Positions 10,450 to 21,693 of a stretch of DNA of 64,000 bases are shown here, in pieces; position 1 is the stretch's first letter; every line of letters starts with the position of its first letter. The DNA comes from Nepenthes gracilis. Lineage: Eukaryota; Streptophyta; Magnoliopsida; Caryophyllales; Nepenthaceae. A model generated the notes under the pieces. That model saw only the letters and a list, made by a program, of their open reading frames with translations, did not search any database and had not been told where the DNA came from. The position numbers were made by a program, and so were the translations under genes. The stretch spans positions 11,942,037 through 12,006,036 of the forward strand of contig BSYO01000004.1 in the NCBI GenBank assembly GCA_033239525.1, read 5' to 3'.

Positions 10450-13048
10450 TGTGACGGAACGGATTTTTTTTTGTTCTCAAATAATTCCGTCATTATAGAA
10501 ATAGGAACAGAAGCTCAAATCCCAACTTAAGGTTATAGGGAAAAACGGGTAGAGTTTTTCTTAAAATTGGGCTAAATAGAAATATGAGCCTATACAAAAC
10601 CTATATAACAAACCAGTACATGCACACAACTATCCATTTATATTATAATTTTTCTACAATACGTATTTATGGGACCGCAATTGCCATCCATACCTTAATT
10701 TCAACAACCCTATCCACTATATCAGAATTCTGATGAGAGATACTATATAGGACCTATATAAACACAAAAAACATATAGCAGAAGCGTCTATATCCATAAT
10801 ATAAACCTGTGGAAACATAATTACTAATGCAACAGTTTTTAGAGTATGTAATAACCATCAATGCATAATTATATCCATAATCGAGATATTTGCAAGTAAT
10901 ATTATAAGATTTCCCAAAAAACTTCAGAATTACTTCGAGGCTCCAAATCATCCTTGATTTGATCTATCTAAGGCTACACGTCCGGTATCGTCTCTATGCC
11001 CTTATCTGAAAGGAAAAAAAGTAAAACAATGAGTCGAAATCCAATAAGATACTAAAACATATAGAATATAATGTTTTCACACAAAACATAATTACATAAG
11101 ATTTTAGAGACTGTCAAATAACAGGAACATATACAAGAAGCATGAGAAAAGTATGATTCAACATGAACAGGTCTCAATATTCATTATTTATACTTTCATG
11201 CAAAACATATGTCCATTAGAATAGAAAACTATGATAATATCAGGAAAATAGGAGCATTCATGGACTACGGTAAGATAAGAACAACAGTAGCATTCTTGGA
11301 AATAAAAATAAGGCATAATACTATTTAAACATGCATCAGAAATCGTGAATCAGTATAAGCATGTTTCGATAATCATAAAACAAGAAACATGCTTCGGAAG
11401 TCGGAAAACAGTATCAATTCTATAAATTCTAGAAAATTTATTTTCTCATAATAAAAGATCCAACCAGTAGACCCTACTAGCGGAAGGGCGAATAATCAAG
11501 AATAAATTGTGTTCACTCCACACAATCCAATGCCAGTAACAGTAGTCCCTTCCCCTGGGACATCCCTTATTGTAGGATTCGGTACAGTAACGCCGGCTAG
11601 TAATAGTAACTACAATCTAGGTTAACGCCCTGAGGAAGGGCATACCACATATAAATTCATGGACAGAATTATTCTCGATTACCACTATAACATTCTAAGG
11701 TATGTCGGAGAACCTAACTTGACTATATATCAGTCCCGGGTCCTAATTAATAGTTTCAGAAATATTTTTCTTTCTTATTTCTTAACTGAAAACCTTTTCA
11801 GTTTTAGCAGTAAGATAGAGTTTCACAATAACTCTTCAGTGCGCTGCAAAAACTTTTAGTAATTTATCAGTATAATTTCATATAAATTTTTCATATATAA
11901 ATCACCCCATGGATATTATCTCAGTACAAATCAACTTTTACATGTCGAAAATTTTGGATTAAAACAGTTAAATCCCTTCATTTGCGTACTTAGGGTTTCT
12001 TCAAAACTTCTGGACGATAAACGAACACCAAACACAAGTATTTATATGAAATTGAAATCGGATATTGCAATATATACATGTAAATATAAAATCAGTTTGA
12101 TTAATCGGGAAAAACATGCAGTATTTATAGTAAACATGCAGAATCATGGATTTAGAGTACAAATACCATTTTAGAGATATTAAAACACTGTAAAAATAGT
12201 AAATAACGTCTGAAGTACACTTGCCTAAGCCTAATCTATCGTTATTCTTACTCTAATTGGAGCGGATCGAAATATTTTTCCCTCTCTTCCCTCTTCTTCC
12301 TCTCTTCTCTCCCTCTCGTTCTGCTGCTCATCATTGCCCAAAACTAACCCCAAATCCCTTTAAAAATAAAAGGAAAATGGGTCATGTGCGAGTCCATGTG
12401 ATCATCTCCCGAGCACCGGTCGAGTGGTGCTCAAGCGGTTTCTTGCGCAAAATTGCGCTCGATGGGGGGCTTGAGCACCCTCCTCGTAACACACTCCGCT
12501 CCTACATTACCTCGAGCGGCCATCAGGTGCTCGTCAAGCGCACATCAAGCCTGCAGCATGGAAACGTTGTGTTTTCACCATCCGAGACCCGTTTCGACCA
12601 TTCTAGCCCAATTTTTCATATCCTTGGACCATAATTTTGATTATATAATCTTAATAGGCCATGATTATTATAATTTAAAGCCCGAAATCTTATTTATGAA
12701 TCAACATTTCTCGGTTTACAATTTCTGTTTCCAATTTACCAATTTCGGAATATTGGTCTTTTCAATCCGATTTCTCTCGTACCTTTTGACCACAATTCAC
12801 TTATGTTAACTTAATTACTTTCCAATTGTCATATTTTGGAATTCTGAAACCTTACCAGCCATATTAATGTTCCTAACAATCGATCCTAACATTTATGTTC
12901 CTCGAAAGATATCGGAATCCATCTATTACAGTTCTTAACTCTCAGATTCGCAAGGCATTAATCTCCTTCCAAGACATCATCCATAAATTTACCAAGGCAA
13001 GAGCCTCATCGCGAAATTCCACTTACGGGGAAAATCATTTCAAACCAT
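10450..13048 (-). mobile_element. Element B, 3' LTR
   Basis: On the minus strand this LTR starts just after a polypurine tract at 13051-13066 and ends ...CCGTTCCGTCACA at 10450. The end sequence (plus TGTGACGGAACGGATT) recurs at 44922 and, altered, at 39686 and 44055, which defines a shared LTR family. It contains the leader motif AGGCAAGTGTAC (12212-12223), a U5 inverted repeat at 11506-11526, and GC-rich words (GAGCACCGGTCGAGTGGTGC, GCTCAAGCGG) at 12390-12560 upstream of a weak TATA (12356-12375). A second LTR-start-like sequence at 12857 leaves the upper boundary slightly uncertain. Confidence 0.7.
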
Positions 13049-13050
13049 AA

Positions 13051-13066
13051 AATTCTCCCCCACTTT
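13051..13066 (-). other. Polypurine tract of element B
   Basis: The minus strand reads CAAAGTGGGGGAGAAT. It aligns with the tract of element A, including its position next to the LTR start. Confidence 0.65.
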
Positions 13067-13800
13067 GCTTGTGGGTGATTATCTATTGATACAGATTAAC
13101 AGAATCCCAATCTTTCTCAAGAACGTTAACTTACTCAACCCATTAAGCAATCCTACTTTCCAAAGGTTTCAAAATATCCTTAACAATACCTAACCGATGC
13201 TTCTCTGATTTTATATACAATTTTTAGAGACTAATGTCGATTTCTAACCCGTTTTCCATATCACCTATTAAAACAAATCGGCTTAGTCTTTTCGTTTAAG
13301 TACATACATTCTCGAACAGTTACCTACCAACATTCAGAAAAGGGCAGTCCTAATTTCTGATTGGACTTAACGTCTATCCTTGATTCAAGTGACATTGTCT
13401 CTTATTCAAAATTTACAACCTATAGGATGCCATATTCTCTCGATACGATTTACACCAACATCCTCAAGTACCCTTTTCAACTCCAAGAGGATTAGCATCG
13501 CTGAAGGATCGATTCCAAATCATCAGTTCCACTTATTCTCCATATCAACCAAATAAAACAAATATTCCTTCTTCTAGTCAAATACTTATCTGACTACTTG
13601 TTACAATTTCCAGCTACCGGAAAATTCACAAAGCATACATATATCTTGTACAATCAGGAAATAACCCAAAATCTTTAGGGTGAACATGACATCACACAAA
13701 ATCAGGAAACAAGAGAACACATAACTTCCCAGATCAATTTAAACCAAAAATCAAAATTTCATGATTAAGAAAATACCTCCATCCACCTTTGGGGGTGCTT
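13067..13800 (-). other. Element B internal remnant, no coding seen
   Basis: This sequence lies between the gag remnant and the polypurine tract. Protease, RT and integrase motifs are absent, so most of pol is deleted. Nothing else was recognised. Confidence 0.5.
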
Positions 13801-14812
13801 TAGACCTTGAACAACTGCTACAGGTGCTTTGGCCAGGTCAGTAAACTTCTCTGCTTCTCATCTTTTAGGACGGGGACAATCTCTAACCTGGTGGCTCTAC
13901 TGTCCACATCTAAAGCAAGCTCTGTTGCCTTGTGACAGGAATGTCCTGCATACTTCTTTCCACAGAAAGTACAGCCGGCGGCTGCCGCTTGAGAACCAGA
14001 CGTTGACTGAACTTGAGTAACGCTCTTCCCCTTGTCCACTATTCTCGCCTTCTTAAACAGTCCCGAAGACTCCACATTCAACCCTAAGCCATAACTTATT
14101 TGATTAGCCATCCTTTTTTCCAAAGATTTCTAAGTCTCAAACTCTTTCTCAAGTATCAGGGCCTTATCTAGGACCCCAATGTAAGTCTGAAACTCCTGAG
14201 TCACTAGCGGACTCATAATCTCATCCTTTAACCCTTGCAACCATCTCTTAGCCATCCCCAGTTCATTTCTCCTAGTCAAAGGCACATAACGAGACAATTC
14301 AACAAATCTCGCACCATACTCTGCTACGATGTGACTCCTTTGCCTAAGCTCTATAAAAGTTTATTCCCTCCAATCTTGAAGGCCAGAGGGAATGTATTTC
14401 TCCCAAAAAGCTTCCTCAAATGCTTGCCAAGAAATTTCCTCATTGAATAAACCCATTGCTCTTTTCTTTTTCACCCACTAATCATCGGCTTCTTCTTCTA
14501 ACTTATAAATTGCAAAAGCAACTTTTTCGCTGTTAGAGTATTGAATAACTGTAAATATTTTCTTCAATCTCCTAATCCAATTCTTTGCCCTCACCGGATC
14601 TATTTCTTCCAAAAATTCAGGCATCTTCTCTGCCTTTAACCTTTCATACATTGTCGGAATCGGCTTTGGTGCAAGAACCGGAGCCATATAACGCTACTTT
14701 ATCCTTTCTATAACATTCATCATCCTTTCTAAAAATTCATATACTCAGCTTCTCGATCATGAAAAGTACTAGCACTCCCACTATCATCAGTTCCACCCGT
14801 TTTACTTGCCAT
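13800..14812 (-). pseudogene. Element B gag, broken
   Basis: The ATG at 14812 opens MASKTGGTDDSGSASTFHD. A recognisable Ty3/gypsy Gag follows across several frames: MPEFLEEIDPVRAKNWIRRL at about 14630-14570, then a capsid block near 14450-14200 containing a Y-x-x-x-F-x-x-L-S-R-Y-type helix. The zinc-knuckle region is at 13990-13880. The CX2CX4HX4C knuckle near 13915 (CFRC...HQVRDC) lies in another frame and has an internal stop. In-frame stops near 14730 and 14470 and at least one frameshift disable it. It follows gag A directly because element B has lost its 5' LTR. Confidence 0.8.
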
Positions 14813-14885
14813 TGATAACCTACAACCAAAAACACAGCAATGTCAATATATCCTAATTATCGTATTCGAAACTCAGATTGTCACA
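14813..14885 (-). other. Element B: 5' end remnant
   Basis: On the minus strand TGTGACAATCTGAG starts at 14885, right after A's gag codons and a candidate target duplication. The gag ATG of B follows only 73 bp later. The expected 5' LTR and primer site of B are therefore deleted. Confidence 0.5.
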
Positions 14886-15810
14886 GAATTTGTACCTCGA
14901 TTGCTCACAATTAAAGCATACGCCCAACTTCTTATAACAAGGCTTATTCCCATGCATCTTCCCACAGTGCTGACATGACTCCACTGAAGCTTGTGAGGAC
15001 GATGGGTTTGGCTACTCTTCTTCTCAAAATCTGGCTACCTCATCCTCTTGGGTGGTCTCTCAAAACTCGCACCAGAGCTAACGCTAGCACTATTCTTACT
15101 CGACATCCACTTCTTGAAGAACTCTTCCTTAGTGAACGGTCCAACACATTCACATATGTCGTCAACTTCAGGGTTGTCAGCTGCTTGTGGATATCATCCC
15201 GCAAGCCTTGAAGGAACTTTCTTGTCTTTCTATCTTCATCTTTGACCATATATAGAGAATACCGAGTTAACTCCGTAAACTTTGCGTCATATTCGACCAC
15301 CGTCCTACTTCCTTGTCTCAAATGGATAAACTCTTCTTCCTTTTGCACTCGAAGGATGGATGGAAAGTACTTCTCCATAAAGGCTCCCTCAAACATAGGC
15401 CAAGTAATTTCATACTCTGACACACCCATGGCCCTTTCTGCATCTCCCACCAATGATGGGCTTCACCTTCCAATCAATATGAAGCAAACAACACTCAATC
15501 CTCTTCAGGTAACGGATCATAGCTAATACTTTCTTCAACATTTGGAACCATGTGTCTACTTTAATCGAATTTGGCTCCCCTGAAGACTCAAGAACTCTCT
15601 TATTAATGAATCAGTCGTAAGCTGATGGTCTAGGATTGACAGGAACTAGGGGTGGAGTAGGAACAGGTACTAGAGCAAGATTCCTCTACCCCATATTCTC
15701 GATGGTGTCCACCATATGACCCAACAAATTTAAGTACTCGGCCTCTTGATCGTGAGGCTAGCCACCTCCACCCGTAGACCTCCTTCTTGGCGGTATACTC
15801 GACTATCGAT
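14886..15810 (-). pseudogene. Chromovirus A gag, broken
   Basis: The minus strand encodes a Ty3/gypsy Gag in several frames. An N-terminal PPRRRSTGGGG-like start lies near 15810, then the capsid block at 15453-15200 with FMEKYFPSILRVQKEEEFIH and a VVEYDAKFTELTRY helix. Last comes the first half of a zinc knuckle near 14920-14890 (CX2C, CFNC). The second half is not here: element B is inserted within the knuckle codons, and the rest of A resumes at 10444. Stops and frameshifts are numerous. The A primer site and 5' LTR lie just upstream at 16036-17458. Confidence 0.8.
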
Positions 15811-16035
15811 GATTATTTTGAAACAAGAATGGTACGGGTTATATTATAGGTCGAACATTAACTAGAACATGACAATTCTACGCAATTTAAACATAACTAA
15901 TGGTTCTAAGCAGGACAACTAGGACAACTAAACTACCCAAACTAGCTTAACTGTCCTATGCCTCTCTATGCTTATTTCATTTGTCTTATACTATCATAGG
16001 CTTCCACATAAGATTCAAATCAAATCTAAGACATC
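15811..16035 (-). other. Chromovirus A leader between primer site and gag
   Basis: This untranslated leader of element A shows nothing further. Confidence 0.5.
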
Positions 16036-16050
16036 TCATCTCTGATACCA
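16036..16050 (-). other. Primer-binding site of chromovirus A
   Basis: The minus strand reads TGGTATCAGAGATGA two bases after the LTR end at 16053. It fits the 3' end of initiator tRNA-Met and fixes the element's orientation and its 5' LTR. Confidence 0.85.
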
Positions 16051-16052
16051 AC

Positions 16053-17458
16053 TGTGATAAACCACATTTACCTGACCGGAATTCGATAGAATTTTAACTA
16101 TAAAACGACCGTCAAACTAATACAACCTGTATAAAATACCTATACTGCACAATATACAACCACAACAAATCTCAACAATAATACACATAGGATCCAAACA
16201 ATCACACCCAACACGTCGCACCGACTTCATAACTCTGATTATAATATCGGCTCAAATAAGATGCCACTAGGTACCCACAATAAAACCATAAAGACTTGCG
16301 GAAGCACATACATCCATCAATCACAGTGGAGACTATACTACGAGTGTATCATCATCATCATATACATACATTAATATGCAAAACCATTAATAATGATAAA
16401 AAAAGCTCCCCCAGATACAAAATCACAAAACTAAGTCCACAAGGCATTTCCTTCAATATCTACAGCCTATCTAACTCCTAAGCTTTACACGGCCTCATCA
16501 AATATAAAAGCATACTTATTTGGAGGAAAGAAAGTAGTAAGGGTGAGTCAAATATTTAATAAATACTATGCAATCGAGGCAATAAATATTATATGCAAAA
16601 TATAATAGTGGAAGCATATAAAAGTGAAATGAAAATGTATAAATATGAAATATGAGTAAATATATTTTTGGAGATCATTTATCTTTCCTATTTTACTTAT
16701 TCTTCTTTTAAGTTCTAAAACATGCAGAAAGCCCATTTAACTTTGCAAATTAGGACCAGTAGACCTACCAACTAACGGTGCGATCGAACGAGAAAATGAA
16801 TGTGTATGCTTTTACACATTTTAAGGCACGATCTACGCAATTTAACATCCCGTGGTGAGCGGTATACTTTTAACCCGATATATGGGACCATATTACATAT
16901 GTCACCATGTCCCCTGTGGCTTAGAGGTAGTCCTCGAGCTTCCATGGTAATATCCAAAAGTATGCTAGGAAATACTATCATTTGAAATGAAATCCTTGGT
17001 CCAATTCACATTTTTTTATTCTTATGGAAATTCCATATTTGTTCATAAAATATTATTCTCGCTTTGGAAAAGCGATTCATCAAACATAATACATTATGGA
17101 ATTGCCTTCTTATACTTCTCATAATTTGTATAATTCTTAGGAGTTTACATTTTCATATGATTTAAACTACATGCATAATCATGAAGTATAGGAAAAAATC
17201 AAAATTCTTACTGCCGAGAACCAAACACAATTTTAGAGCTTCCAGACAGCAATTTTCCTTCACAAATGCATATAATGTAATTTTTGAAATATATAGAAAA
17301 TAATATAGTAAATATACATGCGTATAAATATCCCGATTTATATCCAATAATATTTTCAGTTTACCTAAAATTAACGTATAGCAACATATGTGAATAAATA
17401 CCGAAAAATCAAGATAATTATCTCCTAATTATACTGTTATGGAAATCAGAACCTCACA
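16053..17458 (-). mobile_element. Chromovirus A, 5' LTR, promoter deleted
   Basis: This LTR is read on the minus strand from TGTGAGGTTCTGATTTCC (17458) to TTTATCACA (16053). Its middle aligns with the 3' LTR at 5880-6440. Around 17415 a block matching 6445-7120 of the 3' LTR is missing, about 680 bp, including the TATA box, GC-rich words and leader motif. The 5' LTR therefore could not have driven transcription after this deletion. Confidence 0.75.
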
Positions 17459-17794
17459 TTATGTTGATAAATTGAAATTCAGGAAAACCAGAGGATGATG
17501 CTCTGTTTAAAATTTCAGTAAACGAAATGGTTAGATTAATTTAGCCTTTCACTTAATTTAACTCCTATGATGGGTAGGTTCGTTTGGTTGTTAATGAATT
17601 TACTTCGTGATGGGAAGCTTGAGGAGGATCTCGTATGTTTGATTGCGGTAACAGCATAAAATAATGAATCGTTTGATAATGAAAAATAGTGGTTAATTAT
17701 CATACGGCCCCGTGTAACCTTCTGTTTGGCAGATGTGAAGAACAATGCGGGTCATACTACTGTGCTTTCACTTTGAGCGTATATCCGCATGGTT

Positions 17795-17935
17795 AAGTGT
17801 ATATATCTGTGTATATATACATTTATACATATATAAATATATACACAGGTCCTTATATATATATGTGTATGTATATGTATGTATATGTATATGCATATGT
17901 ATATATGTATGTATGTGTATATAAGTGTACAGGGG
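17795..17935. repeat. TATG/TATA microsatellite
   Basis: The stretch is imperfect (GTATGTATAT)n and TATA-rich. Open frames through it are repeat artefacts. Confidence 0.9.
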
Positions 17936-17980
17936 TGAGCATGTGATATATCTGAAATTATAGTTCAGCATATGGAAGAA

Positions 17981-18220
17981 ATTAATGGTAATTCACTATT
18001 TTAATTGGAACTTTAACTAAATTAGTTGAAACAGCTAATCAAGATGGATAATCGTATCATGTATTTGGTAGAGATGGATTGGAAAGTATTTACGGAAAAA
18101 ATTAATGGTAATGTACTATTTTAATTGGGACTCTAACTTAATTAGTCGAAATAGCTAAACGAGATGGACAATCTTATCGTGTATTTGGTAGAGATGGATT
18201 GGGAGGTATTTCATAGCCTT
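17981..18220. repeat. 120-bp direct tandem duplication
   Basis: ATTAATGGTA begins at 17981 and again at 18101. The two 120-bp units then run in parallel through GTATTTGGTAGAGATGGATT with about 10-15% differences by eye. Confidence 0.9.
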
Positions 18221-19511
18221 GGAATTTAGATTTGTGCATCAAGAGTCTTGATAAGGATTAAATATACTATTAGAAGGATTGGTCGAATATTCAAATTTTT
18301 ATTAGATTTTCTCTCATTTTCGTAATAAATAATTCTTTGCATTGACATAGATACTTGTGTACAATTTTTTGGTATTCCATAGAAAAATAAATGAGAATGT
18401 ATGAAGACAATAATGTATCTGGTTGAATGTGCGGTTATAGCACATTAGTGTAATATTTATTTTTCTAATACATATTTCATTCTGAAGATTAAGGTCATTG
18501 ATTTTGAAAATGGATACTTATAACTTAGTGATCATTGTAGGAGATAATTCCATCGATATATTAGAGAGGGCAGCAAAGATGGTATAAATATGTTATGGGT
18601 ACAAATTTTAGAAGAATTGTAAGAGTAATGAGGATACTATAGATGTTCAGTAACCTCATGGTACTTACTCAGCTGTTGGAGATATAAATATGCGGTATTT
18701 GATTCAATATGACAAAATAAGATTTATGGAGATTATTATTATCTTATACAATAAAAATTATTATTATTTCATTCAGTGGTGACCTTGTATTGAATTGATT
18801 GGATTCGATAGAATTCAAGTTGCCTCCTTGATATTCAGTTATTTTTATAGTTTCTGGATTGTGGATACGACATATTATTGAGTATTGAACCATTATTGAT
18901 ATGCTGTATTTTTTTTATTAATTTTATTGTATTTGATATTATAGTATGATATACTTATTTGTATTATGTTGTTACTTATTATATTTACTTATTAAATATT
19001 TGGCTTGCCCTTATATTTTTTTAACTTTAGAGTAAATAGGCTAACATTAAGTTAGAAAAGTGTGTATTACTGTAGTGATTTTAGATAGAGATAATATCGA
19101 AGTTGAAGCTTTTATAATGAGAGATTTAAGATTATTTATTTGTTCATTAGTATTTAAATATTTATTAAGTTTGTGTTTCAGGAACTTAATATTATGGATA
19201 CTGATATTATTTTTATTTTAAATAGTTTATTATTATTATTATTTTATTTAATAATATAATTATGAGAATTATTTATGGTTTGATGATATTCGATGATTGA
19301 ATGATCTTTCATATGGTTAGTTCGAGCAGGGTTTAAGGACTCAGGTTCCAGTCGCCACATCCTTGAAGCTTGAATTTTACCTCTAAATATGAAGGCCGGT
19401 GAAGGATACAATATCAATCAATTTGACTCAATTTATCTGCCTAACAAGCCCATAATTTATAAGTCAAGAAAAAAGAATTATTCAACCTAGTAAGCTCAAA
19501 CTTAGAGAATA

Positions 19512-19516
19512 TGGTG
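19512..19516. repeat. Target-site duplication of solo copia LTR (left)
   Basis: TGGTG here pairs with TGATG at 20535-20539, one mismatch. Confidence 0.6.
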
Positions 19517-20534
19517 TGAAAAATGACTTTTTATCCTAAAGTGTACAATCAAATTTCGACCCCAATAAAAAATAGCGGAAGTAGTAAAAATTAAATATTT
19601 AATATACGTAAAGAATATTTAGTTCTAGATGTCACTAAAACTAACATGCATGCAAAATATAAATGAGTATAAACAATAATAAAGAGGCACGATTTTTGGT
19701 GACGAAGAAAAAATTCGATACCTACAGTAATTGAGAAAAATCATCCAGGACTTCAATGGCTAGGAAAGTAATGCACTATGAAAATTAACTTACAGACCGG
19801 GTCATAACGACGCACTAATCTAGTTGAGTTACTCCCGTCTTGTGATCCCTACCAAGGAACCCCTTAGATTTGCCCGCGGCAACGAATCGGACACCTTCCG
19901 ATTTTCACGTCAAACTTTCCTCTTTAGCCACTTGAATTGCTGAACATGATCGAGTCTCCTTCTTCAACGTACCAACGTCTCCAATGAAGGTAGAAGAATG
20001 GAAGTGTTTGAATGGTAAAGAGAAAATGTAGAGAAAACTTATTATAACATGAAGCTCAAGATTATAGCTTTTAGTTTTCTCAAAAGAAGTAAGATCAATG
20101 GAGTATGAACAAGGTTCTTGTCAAGTAGGGCATGAAATTGATCTACCAAAAGTTCTAGGGTTTCAAAATTATATGACAAGTATTTATAGATGGTGCAAAA
20201 TTGCATTTAAAAAATTGCCTATTGACACGACGCTCAAGCGCAGGTGCGGCGAGCAGTGAACGGGTCATTTCTGGATTTTGCGCTCGAGCGCCTGGAGAGT
20301 GCATGGTGAGCGCAATGCTTCTAGTTTTTGGGATTGAGCGGGTAGAGAGCGCAGGGCTTCTGGATTTTGGGCTTGAGCGGCTGGAGAGCACACGGCAGGC
20401 ACGGTATCCGTAGAAGTCGGAACGGACAACAACGGATAAATGTTGATGTAACACTTCGGCAATGCATAACCCGACAACGATGTAACATATATATATTGTC
20501 ACGGAATGTGCCAATCATAAAAATGACCCTAACA
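19517..20534 (-). mobile_element. Solo LTR of the copia I family
   Basis: This 1018-bp LTR on the minus strand starts TGTTAGGGTCATTTT at 20534 and ends ...GTCATTTTTCA at 19517. Its ends and the block near 19690-19960 match the two LTRs of copia element I (59648-60569 and 62994 onward). No internal region adjoins it, and five-base flanks match in four positions, so it is a solo LTR left by LTR-LTR recombination. Its TATA box (minus TCTATAAATA) is at 20181-20190. GC-rich GCTCGAGCG-like words lie upstream at 20221-20400. Confidence 0.8.
20221..20400 (-). promoter_or_regulatory. GC-rich palindromic word array upstream of TATA
   Basis: The words GCGCTCGAGCGCC, GATTGAGCGGGTAGAGAGCG and GCTTGAGCGGCTGGAGAGC recur at 38-50 bp spacing. 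The array starts about 30 bp upstream of the LTR TATA box. The same kind of array is found in both LTRs of element I and in LTRs A and B. Confidence 0.6.
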
Positions 20535-20539
20535 TGATG

Positions 20540-21290
20540 GATAGTTTTGATTTAGTTTTAATCATGATATATTAAAATCTAATAGGTGTTTGAGTGGTCA
20601 TTAAATAGAATATAAGCTGAATTGAGTTATATGTCTGAATGGCTAAATATCCAAGTATTCAACCAAGTGGTTTATCCAACCAAGCAATTTAACTAACTGA
20701 GTTGTTTGTCAACTTTTTAATCAGCCCAATTGATGGTTTTCGAATTAAAAAATATCAACTACTCATCATTAATTTAATCTTTAGACATTAATCAACTTCA
20801 ATCAACAATAAAATTAAAATATACACAATAGCAATTGAATTAATTAATTTTTAATTATTTTAACTACTTATAACGTGAATAGCTATTCCTATTTAAGAAG
20901 CCACAATAACATGGTAATATGATTATAAACAAACTCATTTTTTTAAAAAAAGAAGGATGAGTTTTGAAAAATAAGGAATAGAATAAAACTTTCTAACTTA
21001 TTCTTTCACAAAATATAAAGTCAAATTCTCTATATTTCTCTCTCATCTTCTTGATCTCTCACATATTTCTATTTTTTAGAAAATTTATTAACTTGAGTAC
21101 ATGAAAATGTAACCAAAGGCAAGTTTTAATTTTAACGAGTTTTGATTTTTAGATGTTCTTATTTACTATTATAATATATAAAATTTAAATAAAAAAGTTT
21201 AATAATTTTATCCAAATTTATTATTAATTATTTTATATTTTAAAATTATACTTATCCATCCTCTTTTCGGTTACCGTTGGAACTGGCGTA
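20540..21290. other. AT-rich upstream region of the glucanase gene
   Basis: No gene is seen. It separates the solo copia LTR from the proximal promoter of the GH17 gene. Confidence 0.6.
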
Positions 21291-21301
21291 TAGTGCAGTA
21301 G

Positions 21302-21326
21302 AATATAAATGATTCTCGGTATAAAT
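21302..21326 (+). promoter_or_regulatory. Candidate TATA boxes of the glucanase gene
   Basis: TATAAAT occurs at 21304-21310 and 21320-21326, about 370-390 bp before the start codon. The intervening leader contains a C-run followed by a CT-repeat at 21478-21513, common in plant 5' leaders. The true start site is not known. Confidence 0.4.
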
Positions 21327-21693
21327 GGTGGGAAACAGACATGCAATGCAATGTTCCGGAATCGAGGCAAATTTTCAAAGCTTTATTTCATTGGTCTGTC
21401 TGAAATCCGCTCCGACACGCTATGCACTGTAATTTCCGACACAAAAAGCAATAGCCCTTCGCGATTTTGTATGCAGCCCCCCCCCCCTCCCCGGGTTCTC
21501 TCTCTCTCTCTCACTCGCTGTCGACTCAAGACAAGAAGCTTGCTGAAGGTAGAGAAAGTGGTGGGAGGGAGCGTGGGTGCAAGAAGCCGTAAACAGTGCC
21601 TCTCACTAGTCTCCAGCAGGTTTAAAGGCGCTTGAGTGTAAAGTGTCACTGATCGGAGCAAAGGAGAGAAAAAAGGGGCGAGCTTTGGGGACG

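Larger units (their letters stand above)
17459..19516. other. AT-rich intergenic, no gene seen
   Basis: It contains a TATG-type microsatellite and a 120-bp tandem duplication (listed separately). No coding frame, LTR end or RNA gene was recognised. Confidence 0.6.

Noticed and set aside
12257..12809. Plus-strand frames of 118-125 codons
   Set aside because: They are antisense to the promoter and leader of LTR B. Reading through LTR regulatory sequence is the simpler explanation.
21309..21635. 108-codon open frame upstream of the glucanase start
   Set aside because: It lies in the 5' leader and promoter, contains the C-run and CT-repeat, and resembles no protein.
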